Assembly: GCF_000878195.1 (NCBI RefSeq)
Contig: NZ_JXST01000028.1
Coordinates: 1-64,000, forward strand
Direction of reading: 5' to 3'
Origin: Mycolicibacterium llatzerense
GTDB lineage: Bacteria > Actinomycetota > Actinomycetes > Mycobacteriales > Mycobacteriaceae
Length of the DNA stretch: 64,000 bases
The notes under the pieces are model-generated. The model was not told the origin of the DNA, ran no database searches, and saw only the letters and a list, made by a program, of their open reading frames with translations. The position numbers and the translations under genes are program-made. Positions 42,900-52,119 of the stretch are shown here, in pieces. The first letter of the stretch is position 1, and the number at the start of each line of letters is the position of its first letter.

Positions 42900-45800
42900 G
42901 TGTCGGACCGTCTGATCGTCAAAGGTGCGCGCGAGCACAACCTGCGGGGAATCGACCTTGACCTGCCAAGAGACTCGCTGATCGTGTTCACGGGCCTGTC
43001 CGGATCGGGCAAGAGCTCGCTGGCGTTCGACACCATCTTCGCCGAGGGGCAGCGCCGCTACGTCGAGTCGCTGTCGGCCTACGCCCGCCAGTTCCTGGGC
43101 CAGATGGACAAGCCCGACGTGGACTTCATCGAAGGCCTCTCGCCCGCGGTGTCCATCGACCAGAAGTCGACCAACCGCAACCCGCGCTCGACCGTCGGCA
43201 CCATCACCGAGGTCTACGACTACCTGCGTCTGCTCTACGCGCGCGCAGGCACTCCGCATTGCCCGGTGTGTGGTGAGCGCATCGCTCGGCAGACGCCGCA
43301 GCAGATCGTCGACCAGGTGCTCGCCATGGACGAGGGCATCCGGTTCCAGGTGCTCGCGCCCGTGGTCCGGACCCGCAAGGGTGAGTTCGTCGACCTCTTC
43401 GACAAGCTCAACGGCCAGGGTTACAGCCGCGTGCGGGTCGACGGCGTCGTGCACTCGCTGACCGATCCGCCGAAGCTCAAGAAGCAGGAGAAGCACGACA
43501 TCGAGGTGGTCGTCGACCGTCTCACGGTCAAGGCCAGCTCCAAGCAGCGGCTCACCGATTCGGTGGAAACCGCGCTGGGCCTCGCCGACGGCATCGTCGT
43601 GCTGGAGTTCGTCGACCGCGACGACAATCATCCGCAGCGCGAGCAGCGTTTCTCGGAGAAGCTGGCCTGCCCCAATGCGCACCCGCTGGCCGTCGATGAC
43701 CTTGAGCCGCGGTCGTTCTCGTTCAACTCCCCGTACGGCGCCTGCCCTGAGTGCACCGGCCTGGGCATCAAGAAGGAAGTCGACCCCGAGCTCGTCGTGC
43801 CGGACCCGGAGCTGACGCTCGCCGAGGGTGCCGTCGCGCCGTGGTCCATGGGGCACAACGCCGACTACTTCACCCGCATGATGGCGGGGCTCGGCGAAGA
43901 GCTGGGCTTCGACATCGACACCCCGTGGAAGAAGCTTCCGGCCAAGGCGCGCAAGGCGATTCTGGAAGGCTCCGACCACCAGGTGCACGTCCGGTACAAG
44001 AACCGGTACGGCCGCACCCGCTCCTACTACGCCGATTTCGAGGGCGTGTTGGCGTTCCTGCAGCGCCGGATGGAGCAGACCGAATCCGAGCAGATGAAGG
44101 AACGCTACGAGGGCTTCATGCGGGACATCCCCTGCCCCGAGTGCGCCGGCACCCGCCTCAAGCCGGAGATCCTGGCCGTCACCCTGTCCGCGGATGACGA
44201 CGCGAAATCCATTGCGCAGGTGTGTGATCTGTCCATCTCGGACTGCTCGACGTTCCTCAACGCGCTGACTCTCGGCTCGCGCGAGCAGGCCATCGCCGGC
44301 CAGGTGCTCAAAGAGGTGCAGTCGCGGCTCGGGTTCCTGCTCGACGTCGGTCTCGACTACCTGACGCTGTCGCGGGCCGCGGGCACGCTGTCCGGCGGTG
44401 AGGCACAACGTATTCGGCTGGCCACCCAGATCGGTTCGGGTCTGGTCGGCGTGCTCTACGTACTCGATGAACCCTCCATCGGGTTGCACCAGCGGGACAA
44501 CCGCAGGCTCATCGACACCCTGGTCCGGCTGCGCGACCTCGGCAACACGCTGATCGTCGTCGAGCACGACCTCGACACCATCGCACACGCCGACTGGGTC
44601 GTCGACATCGGTCCCGCTGCCGGTGAGCACGGCGGCCAGATCGTGCACAGCGGCACCTACAAGGAACTGCTGAAGAACCCCAATTCGATTACCGGTGCCT
44701 ATCTTTCGGGCCGGGAGCAGATCGAGGTTCCGGCCATCCGGCGGCCCGTCGACCGCAAGCGGCAGGTCACCGTGGTCGGGGCGCGCGAACACAACCTCAA
44801 AGAGGTCGACGTCGCGTTCCCGCTCGGGGTGCTGACGTCGGTCACCGGAGTCTCCGGCTCGGGTAAGTCGACGTTGGTCAACGACATCCTGGCGACCGTC
44901 ATGGCCAACAAGCTCAACGGCGCCCGTCAGGTGCCGGGCCGGCACACCCGGATCAACGGTCTCGACCAGCTGGACAAGCTGGTGCGGGTCGATCAGTCAC
45001 CGATCGGCCGTACGCCGCGGTCCAACCCGGCGACCTACACCGGCGTGTTCGACAAGATCCGCACACTGTTCGCGGCGACGACCGAGGCCAAGGTCCGCGG
45101 CTACCAGCCCGGCCGCTTCTCGTTCAACGTGAAAGGTGGCCGCTGCGAAGCCTGTTCAGGTGACGGCACCATCAAGATCGAGATGAACTTCCTGCCGGAC
45201 GTGTACGTGCCGTGCGAGGTGTGCCAAGGTGCCCGCTACAACCGGGAAACCCTGGAGGTGCATTACAAGGGCAAGACCATCTCCGAGGTACTCGACATGC
45301 CCATCGAGGAGGCCACCGAGTTCTTCGAGCCCATCAGCTCGATTCACCGGTACCTCAAGACGCTCGTCGACGTCGGCCTGGGCTACGTCCGGCTGGGCCA
45401 GCCGGCCCCGACTCTGTCCGGTGGTGAGGCCCAGCGGGTGAAGCTGGCCGCCGAACTGCAGAAGCGGTCCACCGGGCGCACCGTCTATATCCTCGACGAG
45501 CCGACCACCGGCCTGCATTTCGAGGACATCCGCAAGCTGCTCAAGGTGATCAACGGTCTGGTTGACAAGGGCAACACGGTCATCGTGATCGAGCACAACC
45601 TCGACGTCATCAAGACCTCGGACTGGATCGTGGACATGGGTCCCAACGGCGGCGCAGGCGGCGGCACCGTGGTGGTGTCCGGCACACCGGAGGACGTCGC
45701 GGCGAGCCCCGACAGCTACACCGGGCAGTTCCTCGCGGAGCTGTTGCCGACCGTCGTGCCGGATCCGCCGAAGACCAGGCGGCGCAAGGTGAGTGTCTAG
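42900..45800 (+). CDS. uvrA: Excinuclease ABC subunit A
   Basis: A 966-residue UvrA, the damage-sensing ATPase of nucleotide excision repair. Walker A motifs are GLSGSGKSS (residues 32-40) and GVSGSGKST (about 648-656). Signatures are [13 protein letters not shown] and [13 protein letters not shown]; Walker B sites are VLDEPSIGL and ILDEPTTGL. Zinc-binding Cys pairs are [16 protein letters not shown] in the first half and [16 protein letters not shown] in the second. The GTG at 42900 ([14 protein letters not shown]) follows AAGGG with 6-base spacing and matches the known mycobacterial N-terminus. I see no LexA box directly upstream. Confidence 0.97.
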   Translation: MSDRLIVKGAREHNLRGIDLDLPRDSLIVFTGLSGSGKSSLAFDTIFAEGQRRYVESLSAYARQFLGQMDKPDVDFIEGLSPAVSIDQKSTNRNPRSTVGTITEVYDYLRLLYARAGTPHCPVCGERIARQTPQQIVDQVLAMDEGIRFQVLAPVVRTRKGEFVDLFDKLNGQGYSRVRVDGVVHSLTDPPKLKKQEKHDIEVVVDRLTVKASSKQRLTDSVETALGLADGIVVLEFVDRDDNHPQREQRFSEKLACPNAHPLAVDDLEPRSFSFNSPYGACPECTGLGIKKEVDPELVVPDPELTLAEGAVAPWSMGHNADYFTRMMAGLGEELGFDIDTPWKKLPAKARKAILEGSDHQVHVRYKNRYGRTRSYYADFEGVLAFLQRRMEQTESEQMKERYEGFMRDIPCPECAGTRLKPEILAVTLSADDDAKSIAQVCDLSISDCSTFLNALTLGSREQAIAGQVLKEVQSRLGFLLDVGLDYLTLSRAAGTLSGGEAQRIRLATQIGSGLVGVLYVLDEPSIGLHQRDNRRLIDTLVRLRDLGNTLIVVEHDLDTIAHADWVVDIGPAAGEHGGQIVHSGTYKELLKNPNSITGAYLSGREQIEVPAIRRPVDRKRQVTVVGAREHNLKEVDVAFPLGVLTSVTGVSGSGKSTLVNDILATVMANKLNGARQVPGRHTRINGLDQLDKLVRVDQSPIGRTPRSNPATYTGVFDKIRTLFAATTEAKVRGYQPGRFSFNVKGGRCEACSGDGTIKIEMNFLPDVYVPCEVCQGARYNRETLEVHYKGKTISEVLDMPIEEATEFFEPISSIHRYLKTLVDVGLGYVRLGQPAPTLSGGEAQRVKLAAELQKRSTGRTVYILDEPTTGLHFEDIRKLLKVINGLVDKGNTVIVIEHNLDVIKTSDWIVDMGPNGGAGGGTVVVSGTPEDVAASPDSYTGQFLAELLPTVVPDPPKTRRRKVSV

Positions 45801-45802
45801 GT

Positions 45803-46978
45803 TCAGCGAGACAGGGCCTGGCTGAGTGGCGACGGGAACCGCGGCTTGACCCGCACCCCGTCGAGCCAGTCCGTCAGCTCGGAAGCCTTGCGTTGCAGCA
45901 CCTTCCGAGCTGACGCCCCGACCTCGTCGACGTACTCCAGCTGTACCCGGCCGTCCGCGTCCTGACCCCAGGCGCCGACGACGCGGCTGTCCCACCACAC
46001 CGTGGGGCCGGCATTGCCGGAGCGGTCGAACAGCTGCCCGGCGTGCGGACCCAGGTACCAGGACCGGGCCTGCCAGCCCATGACGGTCGGGTCCAACCCG
46101 GGCAATAGCGCGCCCCAGGGCGGGACCGGGGGAGCGGCGTCGAGATCGTCGGGCAGGACGAACCCAGCGTCATCGCAGTCTTCCAACCCGACTTCGACGG
46201 CCTCGATCGACCGCAGCCCCTCGCGCGCCCACGTCAGGGTCTGCCCGAACCACCACTTCACATCGGTGGCGGTGGCCGGGCCGAAAGTCCGCAGCCAGGC
46301 GCGCAGCAGCGCCGCGCGGGCATCGTCGGCGGGCAGAGCGGCGGCAGGTTCGGGCAGCCAGTGTGCTGCCGCTGCCCACCGTGGCCGCGACGTCGTCCAG
46401 GTGCCGTCGTTGGGTTCGCGCAGCAGATGTCCCTGCGCGGACAACACGGTCAGTACCCGCGGGGCGACGGGAGTGCTTCCGCCCCAGGTCTTTCCGGGCG
46501 CGGGGTCCCAGTCGCCGGCCAATTCCGGCAGCGTGGTCCGGAGCGTGGCGGTGTTGGCGAAAGCACCCGAGGACAGGTGGCCGCGGACGGCGGCCGACGC
46601 ACGCTCCAGCCAGGCCTCGCCGTCGGCCGCGATGCCGGACTTCTCGACGTCACCGATCAGCCGTTTGCGCTCGGTCGCGGCCACGCGATCGCTGGCCGCG
46701 GCCTGGACCGCGGGCAGGTCGTCGGTGTGCACCACCCACAGCGTCCGGCGCATGGCCATGTGCTTGACCAGCTGCCGGTCCCGATACAGCGCACTGTCGA
46801 GATCAGTGACGGTGAAACCGGGCAGCCGCGCCCACAGCGACAGGTACGGCGTGGCGGGGTCGGTGCCGTGCAGGCCCACCAGCGACCGGGTCACCTCGTT
46901 GTGACTCGATGCCGCACCGCTCAGGAAATGACGTTGCGCCAAGCGATTGCGGCGCTCGGCGACGGTGAAGGTGCGCAA
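45803..46978 (-). CDS. Winged-helix DNA-binding domain protein (HTH_42/AlkZ-like family)
   Basis: A 391-residue protein of the winged-helix family that includes AlkZ/YcaQ-type DNA glycosylases and many mycobacterial relatives (AERRNRLAQRHFLSG ... GLHGTDPATPYLSLWARLPG ... FGPATATDVKWWFGQT ... VWWDSRVVGAWGQDADGRV). Whether it has glycosylase activity is unknown. The frame is open to 47935. A TTG at 46978, one base after the stop of the upstream gene, starts the family region (LRTFTVAERR), so translation is probably coupled. Confidence 0.8.
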   Translation of the reverse strand: MRTFTVAERRNRLAQRHFLSGAASSHNEVTRSLVGLHGTDPATPYLSLWARLPGFTVTDLDSALYRDRQLVKHMAMRRTLWVVHTDDLPAVQAAASDRVAATERKRLIGDVEKSGIAADGEAWLERASAAVRGHLSSGAFANTATLRTTLPELAGDWDPAPGKTWGGSTPVAPRVLTVLSAQGHLLREPNDGTWTTSRPRWAAAAHWLPEPAAALPADDARAALLRAWLRTFGPATATDVKWWFGQTLTWAREGLRSIEAVEVGLEDCDDAGFVLPDDLDAAPPVPPWGALLPGLDPTVMGWQARSWYLGPHAGQLFDRSGNAGPTVWWDSRVVGAWGQDADGRVQLEYVDEVGASARKVLQRKASELTDWLDGVRVKPRFPSPLSQALSR

Positions 46979-46979
46979 G

Positions 46980-47294
46980 TCAGCTCTCGTGCATCGAGCG
47001 ACGGATCTGCTCGACCCGTTCCGCGGCGGCCTTCTGCCGGGCTTCGTACTGTTCCTCGACCGACCGGCCTTCCGGGGTGTCCGCAGCCAGCTCGGCCGAG
47101 CCGATCGCGGTGCCGTAGCGGGTTTCGATCTTCTCGCGCACCGACTCGAAGGTCGGGACACCACCGGGGGTGTAGCCGGTATCGGGGGCTGGCGCAGGTG
47201 TCGGCGAGGGGTCCGGATCCAGTGGCACGACCTCGGCGTCGATCGGCTCATTCGGATCCGTCGATGGCTGCTCGGCGGCGGTTTCGTCGGCCAT
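46980..47294 (-). CDS. Hypothetical Pro/Asp-rich protein
   Basis: A 104-residue protein. The first half is acidic and Pro-rich (PLDPDPSPTPAPAPDTG); the second half is helical and charged (FESVREKIETRYGTAIGSAE ... VEEQYEARQKAAAERVEQI). There is no signal peptide. It is directly upstream of the winged-helix gene in the same operon. Function is unknown. Confidence 0.7.
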   Translation of the reverse strand: MADETAAEQPSTDPNEPIDAEVVPLDPDPSPTPAPAPDTGYTPGGVPTFESVREKIETRYGTAIGSAELAADTPEGRSVEEQYEARQKAAAERVEQIRRSMHES

Positions 47295-47405
47295 GACTTC
47301 ACCGTACCGCGCGGGAAAGTTGGGATCGGTAGCCGCGACGTCCGCGTGTACTTACGGCACGACGACGCCACTGGGGCGGCGTACAAGGAAGGGAAACCCT
47401 CTGCC

Positions 47406-47891
47406 ATGAACATCAATCGCACTCTGGCCGCTGGTATCGGCATGCTGGCCGTGGGCGCCACCCTGATCGGCTGCTCCACTGACAAGTCGGACGGCCCGAA
47501 GGCGTCCGGCCCGGGTTCGGTGACGGGCGGCGGCAACACCGTCGTCAAGGTCGAGGGCCAGGACCTGGCAGGCCTGGACCTGAAGTCGGTGACCTGCGTG
47601 AAGCAGGGCGGCACCATCAACATCGCCAGCGCACCCATCGGTGGTGGCGCGCAGGGCCTCGGCGTCGTGCTGACCGATGCGGCGCCGCCGAAGGTGCAGT
47701 CCCTGGGCATGGTGGTCGACGGCAACGCGCTCGCGGTGTCGGAGATGGGCGGCATGAAGACCGGCTCGGCTGACGTCAAGGTCGATGGCAGCACGTACAC
47801 GATCACCGGGCAGGCGGCGGGCGCTGACCTGAAGAACCCGATGGCCGGCATGATCTCGAAGAACTTCGAGATCAAGGTGACCTGCGGCTGA
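47406..47891 (+). CDS. LpqH-like (19-kDa antigen family) lipoprotein
   Basis: A 161-residue lipoprotein. Signal MNINRTLAAGIGMLAVGAT leads to lipobox LIGC and a Ser/Gly linker, then the LpqH-type beta domain (VKVEGQDLAGLDLKSVTCVK ... YTITGQAAGAD ... NFEIKVTCG) with a likely Cys-Cys disulfide. LpqH proteins are abundant surface lipoproteins recognised by TLR2. The ATG is 47406; the longer open frame upstream is spurious. A strong hairpin follows the stop. Confidence 0.88.
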   Translation: MNINRTLAAGIGMLAVGATLIGCSTDKSDGPKASGPGSVTGGGNTVVKVEGQDLAGLDLKSVTCVKQGGTINIASAPIGGGAQGLGVVLTDAAPPKVQSLGMVVDGNALAVSEMGGMKTGSADVKVDGSTYTITGQAAGADLKNPMAGMISKNFEIKVTCG

Positions 47892-47914
47892 CATGCCTGC
47901 CAGGGCTGCCCGAG

Positions 47915-47941
47915 CGGCGGGTGCATCTGATGCACCCGCCG
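47915..47941 (+). terminator. Hairpin terminator after the lpqH-like gene
   Basis: A perfect 12-bp stem (CGGCGGGTGCAT / ATGCACCCGCCG) with a 3-base loop, 24 bp after the stop. It ends 8 bp before the -10 element of the CHAT operon. Confidence 0.8.
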
Positions 47942-47948
47942 TTCGACT

Positions 47949-47954
47949 TATGAT
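47949..47954 (+). promoter_or_regulatory. Probable -10 element of the CHAT operon (leaderless start)
   Basis: TATGAT ends 6 bp before the GTG at 47961, so the transcript would begin at or beside the start codon. The preceding terminator isolates the operon from lpqH. Confidence 0.55.
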
Positions 47955-47960
47955 GCGGCC

Positions 47961-49613
47961 GTGTCGACCTCCGGTGAACTCGCCCGCGCTCGCGCGCTGA
48001 TGTTCGCCGCCGACGAGGCGACAGCCAAGGAACTGCTGCTGTCGCTGATGCCCGCCATCGAAGCGGCCGACCGGGACGACCAGATGCTCGAGGTCTTCGC
48101 CCAGCTCGGCGAGATCTATCTGATCCGCAGCGCCCTGGACGGGGTCCGCGAATGTATCCGGCGGATCGACGACTGCCTCGACATCTACGCAGCGATCCTG
48201 GCCGGCACTGCGCCCGCCGCGATCGCCGCGCAGATGACCATGACCCCGGAGGACGCGGACCACATGCTCAGCCGCTACCGCCGCCGGGCCACATTTCTGC
48301 GGACCGGCCTGTCCGCCGCCATCGGTGACCACGAGGGCGCGGCGCAGTCCTTGGCTGCGCTGGATGACGAAGACGTCTATCTGCTGACCCACGCCCGCAT
48401 CCTCTGCGCGCTCGCGCTGTGCGACGACGATCTGCACGTCCGTTCGGTGCCGTTGTGGGACCAGGTGCTGGCCGCGATCGCTTCGCCGGCCGACGACCCC
48501 GAGCGCGAATATCTTTGGCTGACCGGCGCGCTCGGCTATGCGCGGTTCTGCATCGAAACCGGCAGGATGGACGAGGCGTTGCCGTGGCTGCGCCGGGCCG
48601 AGGCCCGGGCCCAGGCTCGCGGCTGGGAATTAGCCACCGCCAGAGCACAATTGGAACGGGCGGCGGTGCGTTGGTCGACGGGCGACCTGGAGGGCACCGA
48701 AGCGCTGGTCACCGCCGCGTATCCGGAGATCGCGCGGCAGGCGCGAGCCCACGAGGTATCGCGCTGCTGGCTGTACTTCGGGCTGACCCGGCTGGCCGCC
48801 GGCGCGTTGCAGGCTGCCGACGAATGCTGGGGGCACGCCGAACGGCACTGGCGTGAACTGGGCAAGCCGCTGCATGTGCACCGCATCCTGTTGCAGCGCA
48901 GCTGGATCGCCATCTTCCGGGGCGGCTACGACGAGGCCCGTGGGCTGATCGATCAAGCCAGGGCATGCCTGGATTCGTCGCCGCGCAGTAGTTGGTTGCA
49001 GTACGCGCGACTCGACGACCAACTCGGCTCCGTGTGGCGCGCTCAGGGACTGGCGGACCTCGGCTTCGATGCCGCGGGAAATCTGGGGACGTGGTCCGCC
49101 GAACCGGGCACCGATCAATACCGTTCCGGCATGGAGAAATTGGCCACCGCCGCGGACTTGAAGTTGCCTGCGGCCCTGGCCGTCGACTCGGTGCGATACT
49201 CGATCACCGACGCCGACGCGCGAGCCCGCTGGGCCACCGGGGTGTCGGCACCCCTGCTGGCCGGGGCGTTCGCGGTGGCGTGGGAATCGCAGGATCCTGC
49301 CCTGGTCGGCGAACTGATCGAATATCACAGCGCCCGAGGTGCATTCAGTGTCGACGCCGCGAACGACCGGACGATGGAATGGGCCCGGGCCGCCACGACG
49401 GCAGCGCCGGTCCTCGATGTCGAGCAACTCGCCTCGGTGGCATCCGGGCCGGTCGCTGTCGGCGCCGCCGGCCTCATCCGGCTCGGGCCCTTGCCGCCGC
49501 TGCAGATGGAGCCGGACGGTGAGCCGGTGCTGGCACACTACCGAGAGCTGGCTCAGGCCCGTTACGGCCGCGCCGTCACCGCGGATCAGGACGCGTGGTC
49601 GACATGCCCGTAA
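47961..49613 (+). CDS. Tetratricopeptide-repeat protein of the CHAT operon
   Basis: A 550-residue all-helical protein. Repeated pairs of amphipathic helices with TPR-like spacing run through residues 30-370 (for example YARFCIETGRMDEALPWLRRAEARA; AIFRGGYDEARGLIDQARACL). The last 150 residues (SVRYSITDADARARWATGVS ... AFAVAWESQDPALVGELIEYH) resemble the linker that precedes CHAT domains in single-chain TPR-CHAT proteins. It therefore probably recruits substrates or a trigger for the CHAT peptidase encoded next, whose start overlaps by 10 bp. The GTG at 47961 has no ribosome-binding site but sits at a probable transcription start. Confidence 0.8.
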   Translation: MSTSGELARARALMFAADEATAKELLLSLMPAIEAADRDDQMLEVFAQLGEIYLIRSALDGVRECIRRIDDCLDIYAAILAGTAPAAIAAQMTMTPEDADHMLSRYRRRATFLRTGLSAAIGDHEGAAQSLAALDDEDVYLLTHARILCALALCDDDLHVRSVPLWDQVLAAIASPADDPEREYLWLTGALGYARFCIETGRMDEALPWLRRAEARAQARGWELATARAQLERAAVRWSTGDLEGTEALVTAAYPEIARQARAHEVSRCWLYFGLTRLAAGALQAADECWGHAERHWRELGKPLHVHRILLQRSWIAIFRGGYDEARGLIDQARACLDSSPRSSWLQYARLDDQLGSVWRAQGLADLGFDAAGNLGTWSAEPGTDQYRSGMEKLATAADLKLPAALAVDSVRYSITDADARARWATGVSAPLLAGAFAVAWESQDPALVGELIEYHSARGAFSVDAANDRTMEWARAATTAAPVLDVEQLASVASGPVAVGAAGLIRLGPLPPLQMEPDGEPVLAHYRELAQARYGRAVTADQDAWSTCP

Positions 49614-50797
49614 CTGATGTCACCTCAACCACATTGGTGCTGCGCTTCGCCGACATCGGGATCGCGACATACGTCAGCCTGCGGGTGGTCGGCGCACCGG
49701 ACCGGCTGGTCACCTGGATGGTGGCCGAGGACGTCCTGCTCGCGGTGACGTCCGCAGTGGCCGAGGTGCTGCCGGATCCGCTTGGCGGTGAACAGCTTTC
49801 CGATGCCTTGACCCGGTCATTGGTCACCGGTCCCTTCGCCGGCGTGGAGCGGGAGCGGGAACTCGCCAGGCTCCTGGGGGCGTTGCTGCCCGATGAGGCG
49901 TGGGACCTGGTGCGGCAGTGTGCGGACGGCCCGGAACTGCCAGTGCTGTTCGTGTCGCCGAGCGCTCGCCTGAGCAGGGTGCCGTGGGGCCTGCTCGCGC
50001 AGCCCATCGGCACCGACGACCAGCGCCTGATCGAGCTGGCCGACCTCATCCTGGCCGTGCCGCCGAACATTGCGAATGCGCCGCGCAGGCAAGCGAATCC
50101 GGTCGACGGGCCGCCGCTTCTGCTGCTGGACCCGAAAGTGCCGGGCCAACGGCCGGATTCAGCGCTCGGCTCGGTGCTCGGGCGACCCTCGCCGGATACC
50201 GTGCTGGCGCGGCACTTCGCCGAGCGTCCCGCACTGCCGGCGGTCACCGCGCCGGTGGAGCTCTTCCGCCGCGCCGATGCCGACCGGCACTGGCTGGCGA
50301 ATCAGTTGGCGCAGCAGCCGTCGCGGCTGGTGTACGTCGGGCATGCCAGCGCGGCCCCCGACCGTGACGGATCCGCTGAGCAGGCCGCCCTGCATCTGGC
50401 CGAGCCCGAGCCGCTGACCGCCGCCGGCATCATGGTGATGGAGCTGCCGATCCCGCCCCGAGTCGCGCTGTTGGCCTGCGCATCCGGCGCCGACTACCGG
50501 TTCGACGAGGCCACCGGCCTGGTTGCGGCGATGATTCTCGGTGGCGCACAGGTGGTTACCGCGACCCTCTGGTCGCTGCCGACGACAGCCGGCTATCGGA
50601 CGGCCACAGCCGGCGACGCCGATCCGATGTCGGAGGTGATCATTGCCGTCGACACCGCACATGAGGCGACGACGCCGGCCCGTGCCGTGAACGAATGGCA
50701 GCGACACTGCTTGCGTCGCTGGCGAACCGGAGACGCGGCGCTGAGTCCGGTGTACTGGGCGGCCCTGATGACCTTCACCGTCGACGGCGCGCGCTGA
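49604..50797 (+). CDS. CHAT-domain (caspase-like) peptidase
   Basis: A 397-residue protein whose C-terminal 300 residues form a CHAT peptidase domain. The catalytic His lies in YVGHASA (residue 247) and the Cys in ALLACASGAD (residue 292). The later GLVAAMILGGAQVVTATLWSLP segment is characteristic of CHAT. The N-terminal 100 residues (VLRFADIGIATYVSLRVVG ...) are a small domain I do not recognise. CHAT enzymes are separase- and caspase-related proteases; bacterial ones include CRISPR-linked and gasdermin-linked proteases. The ATG at 49604 is preferred to GTG 49595. It overlaps the upstream gene by 10 bp and the downstream gene by 1 bp. Confidence 0.87.
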   Translation: MPVTDVTSTTLVLRFADIGIATYVSLRVVGAPDRLVTWMVAEDVLLAVTSAVAEVLPDPLGGEQLSDALTRSLVTGPFAGVERERELARLLGALLPDEAWDLVRQCADGPELPVLFVSPSARLSRVPWGLLAQPIGTDDQRLIELADLILAVPPNIANAPRRQANPVDGPPLLLLDPKVPGQRPDSALGSVLGRPSPDTVLARHFAERPALPAVTAPVELFRRADADRHWLANQLAQQPSRLVYVGHASAAPDRDGSAEQAALHLAEPEPLTAAGIMVMELPIPPRVALLACASGADYRFDEATGLVAAMILGGAQVVTATLWSLPTTAGYRTATAGDADPMSEVIIAVDTAHEATTPARAVNEWQRHCLRRWRTGDAALSPVYWAALMTFTVDGAR

Positions 50798-52119
50798 TGA
50801 CGACATCGCACGCCTATCCTGGGCCGATGACCATCGGGCCGCAGCCACGTCGCGCTGTCATCGACGCCGCGTGGCGCGAGATCGGGCCCGGTCTCGAACT
50901 CCTGAGCAGCCCCGACGGAGGCCCGCTGAGCCGCGCGGTGAAGCGCATCATCGATCCGCTGGTACTCCGGCTGCGGGCGCACCCCGAGTACTCGGCACCC
51001 GTGGTCGCCGCGGATATCGCGGACGAGATGCGCCAGATCATCTTCGACCACGCGGATCAGTTGCGCGCTGCGGCACAGTGGTTCGCGCTACTGAAGGCGC
51101 AGCGCCGGCGCGACCGCATCACCACCGGGAACGCGCAAGAACTCTACTTCCCGGTGTGCTTCGAGCTGGCCGCCACCAGAGGCGAACCTGGACAAGATGA
51201 TTCACCCGTCGTGGTGGAGGCACTGCGCGACGTGCACGGCGACCGGGACCGCACCGCCGTGGAGCGGCTGCACGAGTACCTCGCCGATCCCGCAGTGCTG
51301 GAGACGTTGTCGCGTCAACTCGACGCCGGCTGGGACGACGTTCGGGCCGGAAGCGAGCCGTCCGCGCCATTTCTCGCCGGGCTGACGACGGTGCTCGGTC
51401 CGTCCGGCGGTCACAACGCCGATGCCGCCCGGCAGCGGGTCTGGACCGCATTGGTCGGTGACACCACCCCGTACAACTTCGGCGCTCGGATGCGAGACGC
51501 CTCGGCCGCCGCGCCCTGGTCGGTCGACCAGATCGGATTGTGCGCTACCGCACCACAATCGAAGCCGACGGTCGCGGGTTCCCGCGTGGCAGAACGTCCG
51601 CTGGACCGCAGCATCGTCGACCGCGTCCGGGCGACGCTGCGGCGTGCCCTCGACCGCGACGAGCTGCCTGACCTGTCGACGTTGTGCGCCGAAGAGGCGG
51701 ACCGCGCGGCCTCGCCATGGGGGCTATTGGCAGAGGACAACCAGGCCACCATGGTCGCCGGCATCGAGATCGGGGTGGACCTGGCACCGCTCGAGGTGAA
51801 CCACCCGACCCGCTACCACCTGTCGGGCCAGATTCAGGCCCGGCTCCGCAAGGAGGCGTACGTGCTGCATGCCCGCAGGTACCTGACCGATGGCGGCCCC
51901 GTCCATCCACGGCAGCAGCAGGTGGTGGACGACCTCGCGGCGTTCGTCCGCCCCTATGTCTCTCGGCTGTGGGCACGACTGCACGGGCGTGACGTCTGGC
52001 AGGAATCCTGCGGCGATGCCGGCGAGGTGCGCGGCCTCTTGGACGGGGTCGCCCGATCGGTGAGCCTCGATCACCGCCAGCGCATCAAGGCGATGCTGGA
52101 ATTGGAGGCGACAGGGTGA
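50797..52119 (+). CDS. Unknown protein, third gene of the CHAT operon
   Basis: A 440-residue soluble protein I do not recognise. It is largely helical and charged, with no membrane segment or signal. Notable stretches are NAQELYFPVCFELAA (residues 109-123) and PTRYHLSGQIQARLRKEAYV (near 340). The ATG overlaps the CHAT stop by one base (TGATG); an ATG at 50827 is an alternative start. Its place in the operon suggests a partner, inhibitor or substrate of the peptidase. That is inference only. Confidence 0.75.
   Translation: MTTSHAYPGPMTIGPQPRRAVIDAAWREIGPGLELLSSPDGGPLSRAVKRIIDPLVLRLRAHPEYSAPVVAADIADEMRQIIFDHADQLRAAAQWFALLKAQRRRDRITTGNAQELYFPVCFELAATRGEPGQDDSPVVVEALRDVHGDRDRTAVERLHEYLADPAVLETLSRQLDAGWDDVRAGSEPSAPFLAGLTTVLGPSGGHNADAARQRVWTALVGDTTPYNFGARMRDASAAAPWSVDQIGLCATAPQSKPTVAGSRVAERPLDRSIVDRVRATLRRALDRDELPDLSTLCAEEADRAASPWGLLAEDNQATMVAGIEIGVDLAPLEVNHPTRYHLSGQIQARLRKEAYVLHARRYLTDGGPVHPRQQQVVDDLAAFVRPYVSRLWARLHGRDVWQESCGDAGEVRGLLDGVARSVSLDHRQRIKAMLELEATG

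Noticed and set aside
42882-44945. 687-codon minus-strand frame inside uvrA
   Set aside because: Antisense mirror of a highly conserved gene; Val/Gly/Asp/Arg-biased composition without domains.
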